Assembly (NCBI RefSeq): GCF_004340965.1
Contig: NZ_SLYA01000001.1
Span: forward strand, 930,001 to 994,000
Source: Sphingomonas sp. PP-CE-1A-559
Lineage (GTDB): Bacteria; Pseudomonadota; Alphaproteobacteria; Sphingomonadales; Sphingomonadaceae
Direction of reading: 5' to 3'
Length of the DNA: 64,000 nt
In this document: positions 51,975-60,255 of the stretch, piece by piece
Numbering within the stretch: position 1 is the first letter of the stretch
How the letters are laid out: each line of letters opens with the position of its first letter
Translations under genes and position numbers: made by a program
The notes under the pieces: model-generated
Seen by the model: the letters and a program-made list of their open reading frames with translations, nothing else
What the model was told of the DNA's origin: nothing
Databases searched by the model: none

Positions 51975-53134
51975 ACCGCGGTGGTCTGCGCGGACAGGGT
52001 ATCGCGCGTGAACATCCCCGACGCACGCCGGCTCGCCGCGGCGTAATGCGCACGCAAGGCCGGGTCCTCGATCAGCCGCTGGACCTGCGTGGCCAGGTCG
52101 TCGCCGGTGCAGGTCTTGGCCAGCAATCCGGCGCCGCTCTCGCCAATGAACAGCCGTGCGCTTGGGTCCTCAGCGCAGGCGACGACCGGTCGGCCGAACA
52201 TCATTGCTTCCTGGTACACCAGCCCGAAGCTCTCGTAGCGTGAGGGTGCGACGATGACGTGAGCCGCGCTCATCAGGTCGTGCAACGTCGGTTCGTCGAC
52301 CCGGTGATGGCAACGCAGTCGCGCTCGCGCGGTGGACGGAAGCGCCTTCAAATCGTCCGCATGCACGCCAACGATCGTGAGGCGGAAATCGCGCATCCCG
52401 GCATCCGCACGCCGGGCGAGGATCCTCAGCGCCATGATCAATGCATCGAACCCTTTGCGATGCTCGTCCCGCCCGACGAACAGCAGTTCGATGGGCTGGT
52501 CCTCGGGAACATCGTCGGGATACACCGCGGCCGTTCCTCGCGCCACGATCTCCGGCGGCAGGCTGAGGCCGATGACCGCGTGATGCCCCGCTGGTCCTGG
52601 AGCTTCGACGCCGTACAATGCTGCGATCTTCTCGCCGTGAAGCTGCGTGTTGGAGATCAGCGCCTTGCTGAAGCGCGCTGCGATCCGCTCCGCGAGCATG
52701 CCCGCACGCCGATCGAACCGGTCGCGGAGGCTCGTTACCGTCTCCGCCGACGTCGCTGCCGGGGTCGAGTTTCGCGTAACCAACGGCGCAGGACCGGTGA
52801 GTGCGATCGCCAGTCCTGGCGCATACCAGTTGGTCGCCTCGACCACGTCGAACGGCTCGCGACGGTGCTCGCGTGCGACTGCCCGCCGGAACGCGAACGG
52901 CGCAACCAGATGCCCGATCCCCGCAATCTTGCGCAGGCGCGCGGCGAACGATCCCTCGCGCAGACCGCAACCGCTGACCGTAACCCGGCCGTCGTGGCTG
53001 TCTTCGCGACGGTCCATAGTGAAGACACAGACGTCATTGCCAGATTGTGCCAACGACTGCGCGATCTCGCGCGCGGCGCGAGTAAGTCCGCTCTTTTCAG
53101 GAGGATAGGCCCAAGTGAGTAGAGCAATCCTCAC
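51890..53134 (-). CDS. Glycosyltransferase family 4 protein
   Basis: A 414-residue GT-B glycosyltransferase. The N-terminal acceptor half starts MRIALLTWAYPPEKSGLTRAAREIAQ; the C-terminal donor half has ELLFVGRDEHRKGFDALIMAL and the GT4 signature APSRYESFGLVYQEAMMFGRPVVA (E-x7-E, about 305-328), which binds the nucleotide sugar. The last ~28 codons overlap the 51027 gene on the other strand. No signal peptide or membrane helix. Target glycan unknown. Confidence 0.9.
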   Translation of the reverse strand: MRIALLTWAYPPEKSGLTRAAREIAQSLAQSGNDVCVFTMDRREDSHDGRVTVSGCGLREGSFAARLRKIAGIGHLVAPFAFRRAVAREHRREPFDVVEATNWYAPGLAIALTGPAPLVTRNSTPAATSAETVTSLRDRFDRRAGMLAERIAARFSKALISNTQLHGEKIAALYGVEAPGPAGHHAVIGLSLPPEIVARGTAAVYPDDVPEDQPIELLFVGRDEHRKGFDALIMALRILARRADAGMRDFRLTIVGVHADDLKALPSTARARLRCHHRVDEPTLHDLMSAAHVIVAPSRYESFGLVYQEAMMFGRPVVACAEDPSARLFIGESGAGLLAKTCTGDDLATQVQRLIEDPALRAHYAAASRRASGMFTRDTLSAQTTAVYRTAIGSKGASSNASSSGLPAPVDIAS

Positions 53135-53217
53135 AGCGATCGCTCACCGAGCGAACAAGGCGCCGCAGGGAACGTGATAACCTGCGTCAATACCGGCATG
53201 TAAAGTATCATCGGCCC

Positions 53218-53243
53218 GGAACTCGGCAACCCCGTGAGCGGTT
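53218..53243 (+). promoter_or_regulatory. Candidate EcfG (general stress) promoter of the sucrose-phosphate synthase gene
   Basis: GGAAC (53218-53222), 17 bases, GGTT (53240-53243): the same spacing and variant -10 as the candidate before tspO. If real, transcription begins near 53250, so the ATG at 53261 would be the start and the in-frame GTG at 53234 would not be used. Confidence 0.4.
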
Positions 53244-53260
53244 CCTTACGTGAATTGCAG

Positions 53261-55369
53261 ATGAACGGGGGAAGGGTGTTCGTACTACATATCGCGTTGC
53301 AGGGGTGTTTACGCGCAACCGACGTCGAATACGGAATCACCGCGGATACCGGGGGCCATATCCGGTACCTTCTCGATCTCGTCGCTGCCAGCGGCCGCAA
53401 TCCGGCAATCGACCGGATGGAAATCGTTACCCGCGCATTCCATCATGCGGCGTATGCCGAATGCTATGCCGAGCCGATCGAGACGATAGACGGGACAACG
53501 CGTATCGTCCGATTGCTGACCGCGTCCAATACGTATCTCGTCAAGGAAGACCTGTGGACCGAGCATGATAGCCTGGTCGAAGCTCTGGTGGCACACATCG
53601 CGACGCTCGATCGCGCGCCCGACGTCATGCACGCGCACTACGCCGATGCCGGACTGATCGCGGCGCGCGTTTCTGCACGGACCGGCATCCCCTATGTCTT
53701 CACCGCGCATTCGCTGGGCCGGGTGAAGTTGGCCGCGTTCGACCGTGATTGCGCGGAAACCGCGGGTCTCGATCGCCGGATCGCGATCGAAGAGGAAGCC
53801 ATTGCCGGTGCTGCCGCGATCATAGCGTCATCGCGCGACGAGGCCGAAGTCCAGTATGCCGATTATGATGCGTATGATCCCGGCCGCATCCGCGTGTTCG
53901 CGCCGGGTAGCGACCTGAAGCAGTTCGCGAATTGCGGCACCGATGCCCGTGTCGATGCGCTGATCAATCGTTTCCTGGACGATCCCGCCAAGCCGGTAAT
54001 CCTCGCGATTGCTCGCCCGGTGACCAAGAAGAACCTCGCGGCGCTCGTTCACGCTTATGGCCGATCACCCGCGCTGCAGGCCGCGGCGAACCTCGTGATC
54101 CTGGCAGGCACGCGCGACGACAGTGCGACGCTGGAGCCCGAGATCCGCGACAACATCGCCGAGCTGTTGCAGTTGATCGACCGCTACGACCTGTACGGCA
54201 AGGTCGCCTATCCGAAACAGCACCGGCCGGACGATATCGCCGCGGTCTATGCCCATGCCCGTACCCGGCGCGGCGTCTTCGTCAATCCGGCGCTCAACGA
54301 ACCGTTCGGGCTGACATTGCTCGAAGCGGCGGCGAGCGGGTTGCCCGTGGTTGCGACCGACAGCGGTGGTCCGAACGATATCGTCGAGACCTGCGGCAAC
54401 GGCATTCTCGTCGATCCGCGTTCGCCTAGCGCCATCACAGATGCGATCCTGAAGATACTAGACGATCCGGCACTGTGGTCGCGCTACTCAGCGGCAGGAT
54501 CGGTAGCGATCCGCGCCTATGACTGGGACCGGCACGTACAGCTTTATACCGGGTTGCTCGCAGAGGTCGTGAACGCCGCGCCTGCGGTCACGGACCGGAA
54601 GCCGGAATTGTTGCTGGTGTCGGATATCGACGGAACGCTGCTCGGCTGTGCAAAAGGCGTCGACGATTTCACTGCGTGGCACGATGCGCAGACGGACGTC
54701 GCCTTCGCGATCGCTACCGGGCGCAGCTTCCACAGCGCGATGGCGGTGCTCGGGCAGCATGATGCACCGCGCCCCGAAATCCTGATCACCTCGGTCGGCT
54801 CGGAGATCTATTACCGGACGGTGCGCGGGGCCGTGTACGACCGCGATACTGAATGGGACGGGATCATCGCCGCCGGCTGGGACCGGGAGGCGGTTGCTGC
54901 ACTGATCGGGCAACATGCCGGACTGACGCCGCAGAGCCCGCTCGAACAACGCCGGTTCAAGCTCAGCTATTTCGCCGATGGCGACATGGCGGCGGCCGAG
55001 CGGGTGCGCGCGTTGTTGGCGGAACATGGCCATAGCTGTTCGATCATCCAGAGCCACGGCCGCTATCTCGACATCCTGCCGCATGCCGCATCGAAGGGTA
55101 CTGCGGTCGAGCATGTCCGTCGTCGCCTCGGTCTCGAACCGCGACAGGTGATCGTCGCGGGCGACAGCGGCAACGATGTCGAGATGCTGCGATCGTCGCG
55201 TCACGCGATCATCGTCGGCAATTATTCGGATGGCCTGGGATCGCGGGCAGACTTGGCGCACGGCTATGTCGCGATCGGCCATCATGCGCGCGGCGTGATC
55301 GAAGGCGTGGCGTTCTTCCGCGATGCCGCCGCCGGGATCGACGTCGAGGGAATCAGGAAAGCATCGTGA
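53261..55369 (+). CDS. Fused sucrose-phosphate synthase/sucrose-phosphate phosphatase
   Basis: A 702-residue two-domain protein. The N-terminal GT4 domain matches sucrose-phosphate synthases: DTGGHIRYLLDLVAA, HAHYADAG, YVFTAHSLGRVK, LAIARPVTKKNLAALVHAYG and VFVNPALNEPFGLTLLEAAASGLPVVATDSGGP (the nucleotide-sugar E-x7-E). The C-terminal HAD domain starts at LLLVSDIDGTLLG (nucleophile about Asp455) and ends with VAGDSGNDVEMLRSS, as in sucrose-6-phosphate phosphatase. The joined enzyme would convert UDP-glucose and fructose 6-phosphate to sucrose, a compatible solute. A GTG at 53234 would add nine residues. The stop overlaps the next gene (GTGA). Confidence 0.88.
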   Translation: MNGGRVFVLHIALQGCLRATDVEYGITADTGGHIRYLLDLVAASGRNPAIDRMEIVTRAFHHAAYAECYAEPIETIDGTTRIVRLLTASNTYLVKEDLWTEHDSLVEALVAHIATLDRAPDVMHAHYADAGLIAARVSARTGIPYVFTAHSLGRVKLAAFDRDCAETAGLDRRIAIEEEAIAGAAAIIASSRDEAEVQYADYDAYDPGRIRVFAPGSDLKQFANCGTDARVDALINRFLDDPAKPVILAIARPVTKKNLAALVHAYGRSPALQAAANLVILAGTRDDSATLEPEIRDNIAELLQLIDRYDLYGKVAYPKQHRPDDIAAVYAHARTRRGVFVNPALNEPFGLTLLEAAASGLPVVATDSGGPNDIVETCGNGILVDPRSPSAITDAILKILDDPALWSRYSAAGSVAIRAYDWDRHVQLYTGLLAEVVNAAPAVTDRKPELLLVSDIDGTLLGCAKGVDDFTAWHDAQTDVAFAIATGRSFHSAMAVLGQHDAPRPEILITSVGSEIYYRTVRGAVYDRDTEWDGIIAAGWDREAVAALIGQHAGLTPQSPLEQRRFKLSYFADGDMAAAERVRALLAEHGHSCSIIQSHGRYLDILPHAASKGTAVEHVRRRLGLEPRQVIVAGDSGNDVEMLRSSRHAIIVGNYSDGLGSRADLAHGYVAIGHHARGVIEGVAFFRDAAAGIDVEGIRKAS

Positions 55370-56232
55370 CGTCCTCGACGGTCAGCGTGCTGACGCTGGT
55401 ACGCGGACGCCGCGCGCATCTGGTGAACCTGATCGCCGGCCTCAACGCAGCGACGCGCAAGCCGGACGAACTCGTGATCGCGTACATGCAGGACGCGCCG
55501 CACGCCGATCTCCCGCCGACCGACTTTCCGGTGCACGCAGTGTTCGTCGAGGGTGGCGCGATGCCGTTGGCGGCGGCGCGCAACCGTGCGGCGGCGGCTG
55601 CGAGTGGGGATCAGTTGATCTTCCTGGATGTCGATTGCCTCCCTGCGCCGACGTTGGTCGAGCGCTACGCGGCTACGGCGATCGAGCCGGGCGGTATTCG
55701 GTTGGGCGAGGTGCTGTATCTCCCTGCCGGCGCGCTGGATGCCGGGTTGGACTGGGACAGGCTCGACCGGGTCGGCGTGCGTCATCCCGCCAAGCCGCCG
55801 ATCGCATCTGATGAAATACGGCCGACACCTAGCCATGGTGAGCTTTGGGGCCTGTCGTTCGCGATCTCTGCGGCGGACTGGGCGCGGGCAGGGGGGATGG
55901 ACGAGCGCTATGTCGGCTATGGCGGCGAGGAAACCGACTTTGCCGCACGGCTCGAGCGCGCCGGCGTGCCGATGTGGTGGGTCGGCGGTGCGCGGGCGTA
56001 TCACCAGCATCATGTCGTCCACACGCCGGCCTACCAGCATTTCGACGCGATCGTCCGCAATGCGCGGTTGTTTCGCGGCACTTGGGGGCGGTGGTGCATG
56101 GACTATTGGCTGGGGCATTTCGCCGAGCGCGGGCTGATCGCCTGGGATGCGGATGCGATTACGGTGTTGCGGGGGCCTACCGCGGACGAGGTGGCCGCGT
56201 CGAGGATGCCGCCGGAGGTTTTGTTTAGCTGA
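55366..56232 (+). CDS. Glycosyltransferase family 2 protein
   Basis: A 288-residue GT-A glycosyltransferase, starting at a GTG that overlaps the stop of the sucrose-phosphate synthase gene (55366-55369), so the two are coupled. The DxD is in LIFLDVDCLPAPTL (about 85), and the acceptor region has RYVGYGGEETDFAARLERAGVPMWWVGGARAYHQHH, with the ED/GEE acidic motif of chondroitin-polymerase-like transferases. It has no membrane helix. Its coupling to sucrose synthesis suggests it extends a sucrose- or hexose-based glycoside, which is inference. Confidence 0.85.
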   Translation: MTSSTVSVLTLVRGRRAHLVNLIAGLNAATRKPDELVIAYMQDAPHADLPPTDFPVHAVFVEGGAMPLAAARNRAAAAASGDQLIFLDVDCLPAPTLVERYAATAIEPGGIRLGEVLYLPAGALDAGLDWDRLDRVGVRHPAKPPIASDEIRPTPSHGELWGLSFAISAADWARAGGMDERYVGYGGEETDFAARLERAGVPMWWVGGARAYHQHHVVHTPAYQHFDAIVRNARLFRGTWGRWCMDYWLGHFAERGLIAWDADAITVLRGPTADEVAASRMPPEVLFS

Positions 56233-56289
56233 GATGCTGCGGAAGCGCTCGTAAGCCAAGCCCTGCGAGATGACCTTCCAACATTTCCA

Positions 56290-56411
56290 TCCTCCCCCGC
56301 CAGGGGGAGGTGGCACCGAAGGTGACGGTGGGGGAGGGCACGAAACGGTGGTTGGCTTACCTCCCCCTCCGTCTGGCAAGTGCCAGCCACCCCCCCCCTG
56401 GCGGGGGAGGA
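56290..56411. repeat. Family B inverted-repeat element, copy 3
   Basis: TCCTCCCCCGCCAGGGGGAGGTGGC at the left, an inner arm related to the other copies (GACGGTGGGGGAGG/CCTCCCCCTCCGTC) and CCCCCCCCTGGCGGGGGAGGA at the right. Lies between the convergent GT2 and GT-B genes. Confidence 0.87.
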
Positions 56412-56427
56412 TCGACAGGGCGCGATT

Positions 56428-57528
56428 CTAACCTGCGGCCCAAAGCGAAACCGCCAGTCCTTCCAGATAGTCCGCGGCGACTTTGGCTGCATCCGCGTCG
56501 TACAGGTCGGCGAGCGCGACAGGATCGAGCGCCTTCGCGGCGTCGAGTATCCCCCGCCACGGTGCCAGCGCCCCCGGCCATGACGGCAGCGCGACCGCAG
56601 CGCCAAGCTCCGCCAGCCGCTCCGCCTTGCGGGTCTGTTCGCCGAAATACCGCCATTCGGGCGCGCAGACATAAGGCCGACTGACGCGTGCGATCTCATG
56701 CACGGTGTTGTCGCCGGCCGAGGCTATGACGACGTCGGCGGCGGCGATGTGGTCGGTGACGCCGGGGACCCAGCCAAGCTCGACGAGATTGCCGAAGTCG
56801 GTCTCATGTCCCTCGCGGTGGACCGGCCCGAGCACAAGCCACAGCGCATCCGGCACCGCGCGCGCCGCCATCGTCAGCGGCGCGTAGGGCGTGCCTGCGC
56901 CGCCGCCACCGGTAAGGACGACGATGATCTCCTTGGCCGGATCGAGGCCGAGTTTCGCGCGCGCCTCGGTCTTGGTCAGGACGGGGTCGACCGTCGTGCA
57001 CAGGCCGCCGGCGTAGCACGTGTTGGCGCGCACCCAGTCCGGCGTATCCGCCTGTTCGAGCGCCTCCCCGAAGGGTGCGAGCAGGCCGACGCTTGCCTGG
57101 TAGGCGCCCAAGTGACCCGGATCGAGCCGGTCGCCGTGCATCCGGATGCTGATCGCGGGCACGCTCGCGATCCGGGCGAGCAATGCGATCTCGGCGGAGA
57201 CGTCGACCACGAACAGCGCCGGATCGACGTCGTCGAGATGGTCGATGATCGTCCGCATCGTCGCCCGCGTCTTCGCAACGCCGAGCGGAACGCAGTGCAT
57301 CACCTCGGGCGTCGCCTGAGCGAACAGGCCGGGCGTCGGCACCGGTGCGCCGATCATGTCGGGCAGCGCGGCGATCGTGATCGGCCGCTCGAAGCCGTCG
57401 AACAGCGAAGGCTTGGCGGTCAGGATCGTCACCGCGCGCTCGGCCGGCAGCTCGCGGATGATCGCCATCGCACGGTTGGCGTGGCCGCGACCCTGGTGAT
57501 GGATGAAGAACGTGATCGGCTTGGTCAT
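56428..57528 (-). CDS. GT-B glycosyltransferase, MurG/UGT-like
   Basis: A 366-residue glycosyltransferase. The N-terminus FFIHHQGRGHANRAMAIIREL carries a glycine/histidine loop of the GT28/GT1 type. The donor half has IIVVLTGGGGAGTPYAPLTMAARAVP and HIAAADVVIASAGDNTVHEIARVSRPYVCAPEWRYFGEQTRKAERL, the position of the nucleotide-sugar-binding loop. The 4-bp ATGA overlap with the upstream sulfotransferase-like gene (57525-57528) means the two are coupled. It is the third glycosyltransferase type in this island. Confidence 0.85.
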   Translation of the reverse strand: MTKPITFFIHHQGRGHANRAMAIIRELPAERAVTILTAKPSLFDGFERPITIAALPDMIGAPVPTPGLFAQATPEVMHCVPLGVAKTRATMRTIIDHLDDVDPALFVVDVSAEIALLARIASVPAISIRMHGDRLDPGHLGAYQASVGLLAPFGEALEQADTPDWVRANTCYAGGLCTTVDPVLTKTEARAKLGLDPAKEIIVVLTGGGGAGTPYAPLTMAARAVPDALWLVLGPVHREGHETDFGNLVELGWVPGVTDHIAAADVVIASAGDNTVHEIARVSRPYVCAPEWRYFGEQTRKAERLAELGAAVALPSWPGALAPWRGILDAAKALDPVALADLYDADAAKVAADYLEGLAVSLWAAG

Positions 57529-58385
57529 GCCGAACGTTGTACCGATCCGGCCTCCGAAGGCGATTGATATCGATCAGCATAGTTCGCGCTCAGTCCGAAC
57601 GCAGCCTCGACCTCGGGATCGAGCCACGCGGCGATATGGGCGGCGTCGGCGGCCGCGAGTTCGGGATAGACCGTTGGAACATAGGGGGCATAGCCTTGCC
57701 CCTTGTAGCTGGTGATCGGCGTGTAAGCCGCGTGCCGCGGGATCCCGGTCGCCTCGGACAACGCCTCGACGAACGCCGACGGAGCGCGCGCGAACGCATC
57801 ATAGCCGAGCAACGCGACGTTGTGCGTCCGGTTGGTCAACGATGCCCAGTGGCGCAGTTTCGCGGTGCGCTTGGCGATGCAATTGGCGAAGCGTTCGCCG
57901 GTTTCCGGATCGCGCTCGTGCAGCATCTCGTCGCCCTGCATTGGATGCCCCGGCTCGATGGGGCCGAAATGATCGTCCCAATAGCTGTGCCACTGGCTGC
58001 GGATGAACACGTCAAACGGCTCCGCCTTCAGGTCCGGATGCGCGTGCCATGGCTGGCGGTGAAGGCTACGGGTCCAGTCGAACGCATCACGCGCGACGAC
58101 CAGCACCAGCGTATCCTTCACGAACAACGTCTGCGGGGGCACGAACCAGTGCTTGAAGCCGAATTCCTCGGTGATCGTCACGCTCGGCATATTCGCCTCG
58201 ATCGCGCGCGTGACGAGGTTGGTGCCGCTGCATCGCTGGCCGTAAACCTGAACTCGCGTGATCGGCACGTCGCCCCGCTTCAGTATCCGCAGGCCCTCCA
58301 AAGGCTGGAGCCAGTTCAAGGGTTTAACGTGCGGTTTGGCGGCGATCGACATGGGGAATGCCGCTAGCGCCGACTCGCCTTTCAT
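57525..58385 (-). CDS. Sulfotransferase-like P-loop protein
   Basis: A 286-residue protein with a P-loop of the sulfotransferase type: ITRVQVYGQRCSGTNLVTRAIEANMPS (about 45-70). A basic, aromatic region follows (FDWTRSLHRQPWHAHPDLKAEPFDVFIRSQWHSYWDDHFG), then a C-terminal helical part (SAFVEALSEATGIPRHAAYTPITSYKGQ). It might transfer sulfate from PAPS to a sugar made by the neighbouring glycosyltransferases, but such P-loop proteins also include unrelated kinases. The ATG at 58385 has GAGGTGGG upstream; 58352 is another possible start. It overlaps the glycosyltransferase start by four bases. Confidence 0.78.
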   Translation of the reverse strand: MKGESALAAFPMSIAAKPHVKPLNWLQPLEGLRILKRGDVPITRVQVYGQRCSGTNLVTRAIEANMPSVTITEEFGFKHWFVPPQTLFVKDTLVLVVARDAFDWTRSLHRQPWHAHPDLKAEPFDVFIRSQWHSYWDDHFGPIEPGHPMQGDEMLHERDPETGERFANCIAKRTAKLRHWASLTNRTHNVALLGYDAFARAPSAFVEALSEATGIPRHAAYTPITSYKGQGYAPYVPTVYPELAAADAAHIAAWLDPEVEAAFGLSANYADRYQSPSEAGSVQRSA

Positions 58386-58482
58386 ACAACCATCCCACCT
58401 CGCAGCGTGACGGGGAACCGCTTCGACGATCGCGGTGGCATTCGGAAACATACCGGACAAACGCCGGGTCCATGTGGCCGCC

Positions 58483-59310
58483 ATGATCGCGAACCATCAC
58501 GGCTTGCCCGGCCCTGCTTCGTACGTTCCTGACGGGAACACTTTTAACACCAGCGAGACCCTGCAAACGGCGGCCGCCCGGATCGTCATCGTCGACGACG
58601 ATCCGGGCTTGCGCAATCTGCTCACCGAGTTCCTGGTCGATCATGGACTTCAGGCGGAGGCTGTCGAGAGCGGGGCGGCACTGCGGACGCGTTTGGGGCG
58701 ATCGCCGTGCGACCTGATCGTGCTGGACATGATGATGCCGGGCGAGGACGGGCTGTCGATCCTGCGGACGCTCCCGCAAGGCACCGGCGCACCCGGGGTG
58801 ATCATGTTCTCCGCGCTCGGCGGCGAGATCGACCGGGTGGTCGCGCTCGAACTGGGGGCCGACGATTACGTGACGAAGCCGTCCAGCCCGCGCGAGATCC
58901 TGGCGCGGATCCGCTCGGTGTTGCGGCGTCGGGGGATGGGTGGAGCGGTGCCGGACAGTCCCCCAGTCGTGGCGGGCGCGCACTTGGGCGCGATCGATAT
59001 TTTCGCGTTCGCCGGGTGGACGCTCGACTGTCGGATGCGCGTGCTCCACGCACCGGACAGGACGCCTATCCGACTGACCGACGGCGAGTATCAGCTGCTC
59101 GTCGCATTCATATCGGAGCCGCAGGTGGTACATTCGCGCGACGCGATGATCGCCCGCTCGGGACGGACCGAAAGCATGGCGCGTGGGCGCACGATCGACG
59201 TCAATATCAGCCGGTTGCGGCGGAAACTGCTGGCGTTCGATCCGACGGAGATCATCCGGACGGTCCGCGGCAACGGCTATATCTTCATGCCGGCGGTCGT
59301 CGCGAAATAG
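58483..59310 (+). CDS. OmpR/PhoB family response regulator
   Basis: A 275-residue response regulator. The receiver domain (RIVIVDDDPGLRNLLTEFL, phospho-acceptor Asp in LIVLDMMMPGEDG, the conserved Lys in YVTKPSSPREILARIR) is followed by a winged-helix DNA-binding domain (LTDGEYQLLVAFISEPQVVHSRDAMIARSGR; GRTIDVNISRLRRKLLAFDPTEIIRTVRGNGYIF). A GTG at 58435 would add 16 residues; neither start has a good ribosome-binding site. No histidine kinase is adjacent, though the orphan kinase at 4978 lacks its own partner. It is divergent from the sulfotransferase-like gene and could control it. Confidence 0.9.
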   Translation: MIANHHGLPGPASYVPDGNTFNTSETLQTAAARIVIVDDDPGLRNLLTEFLVDHGLQAEAVESGAALRTRLGRSPCDLIVLDMMMPGEDGLSILRTLPQGTGAPGVIMFSALGGEIDRVVALELGADDYVTKPSSPREILARIRSVLRRRGMGGAVPDSPPVVAGAHLGAIDIFAFAGWTLDCRMRVLHAPDRTPIRLTDGEYQLLVAFISEPQVVHSRDAMIARSGRTESMARGRTIDVNISRLRRKLLAFDPTEIIRTVRGNGYIFMPAVVAK

Positions 59311-59412
59311 CGTTCGGTCACGGCGACACGTCGATCCGATTGCTGCGCTGGCGTGCACGCGGTACGTTCTTCGGATGCAGAGACAACCGACCGGCCAAGC
59401 GCGGATCGCCGC

Positions 59413-60255
59413 ATGACTCGTATCGACGCGCACCAGCATTTCTGGACCTATTCGCCGTCTACGTTCGACTGGATCGATCCCGACAGCGTGCTCGCCCGGG
59501 ACTTTTCGCCTGCCGATCTGATGCCATTGCTGGACGGCGCTGCGATCGATGGTTGTATCGCGGTACAGGCGCGGCAGAGCGAGGCCGAGACCAACTGGCT
59601 GCTGGGGCTCGCGGCTGCGCATCCACGGATCATGGGCGTGGTAGGCTGGATCGATCTGCGGGCCGGCGACATTGCCAAGCGGCTGGAGACTTGGTCGGGA
59701 TCGCCCAAACTGGCTGGGTTTCGGCATATCGTCCAGGACGAGCCGGACGACGATTTCCTGCTGACACCCGACTTCGTTCGCGGGGTGCGGGCGAGCGTGG
59801 AGCGCGGTTTCAGCTACGACATTCTCGTCAAACCCCGCCAGGCAATCCATGTCCGTCGCTTCTGCGATCTGGTCGCGGCGGGGCGTTCGACGGCGCCGCG
59901 GCTGATCCTCGATCATGGTGCGAAGCCCGACATCGCGCACGGTGGTTGGCAGCCTTGGGCGGACGCGATCGCCGACATGGCGCAGGTGCCGTCGCTTTAT
60001 TGCAAGATATCCGGGCTCGTCACGGAGGCGGATCACGCGACCTGGACCGCGGATCAGATCGCCCGGTATCTCGATCACCTGCTTGCGTGCTTCGGCCCTG
60101 ACCGCCTGATCTTCGGCTCCGACTGGCCGGTCTGTCGCCTTGCCGCCGAGTATCGCCAGGTCGTCGACCTGATCGACGGATTCGTTACGCGCGCTTGCCC
60201 GGAAGCGCGGGACGCGATCTTCGGCGGCAATGCTCGGGCGGCGTACGGGGTCTAG
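59413..60255 (+). CDS. Amidohydrolase family lactonase, probable L-fuconolactonase
   Basis: A 280-residue metal hydrolase of the COG3618 amidohydrolase group. The metal-binding start RIDAHQHFWTYSP (HxH) is followed by other conserved blocks (GFRHIVQDEPDDDFL; LILDHGAKPDI; LYCKISGLVTEAD; LIFGSDWPVCRL, with the catalytic Asp). Relatives open L-fuconolactone, L-rhamnonolactone or similar sugar lactones. The window contains every other step of L-fucose catabolism, so L-fuconolactone hydrolysis is the best contextual assignment, although the gene is 14 kb from that operon. The start at 59413 is where the family begins. Its stop codon is shared, as CTAG, with the convergent next gene. Confidence 0.85.
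   Translation: MTRIDAHQHFWTYSPSTFDWIDPDSVLARDFSPADLMPLLDGAAIDGCIAVQARQSEAETNWLLGLAAAHPRIMGVVGWIDLRAGDIAKRLETWSGSPKLAGFRHIVQDEPDDDFLLTPDFVRGVRASVERGFSYDILVKPRQAIHVRRFCDLVAAGRSTAPRLILDHGAKPDIAHGGWQPWADAIADMAQVPSLYCKISGLVTEADHATWTADQIARYLDHLLACFGPDRLIFGSDWPVCRLAAEYRQVVDLIDGFVTRACPEARDAIFGGNARAAYGV

Noticed and set aside
53169-53193. GGAAC at 53169 as a second EcfG promoter for the sucrose-phosphate synthase gene
   Set aside because: No CGTT or GGTT at 16-17 bases; the site at 53218 fits better.
58324-60078. A 584-codon minus-strand frame across the response regulator and lactonase genes
   Set aside because: Crosses two well-supported genes, Arg-rich, no domain.
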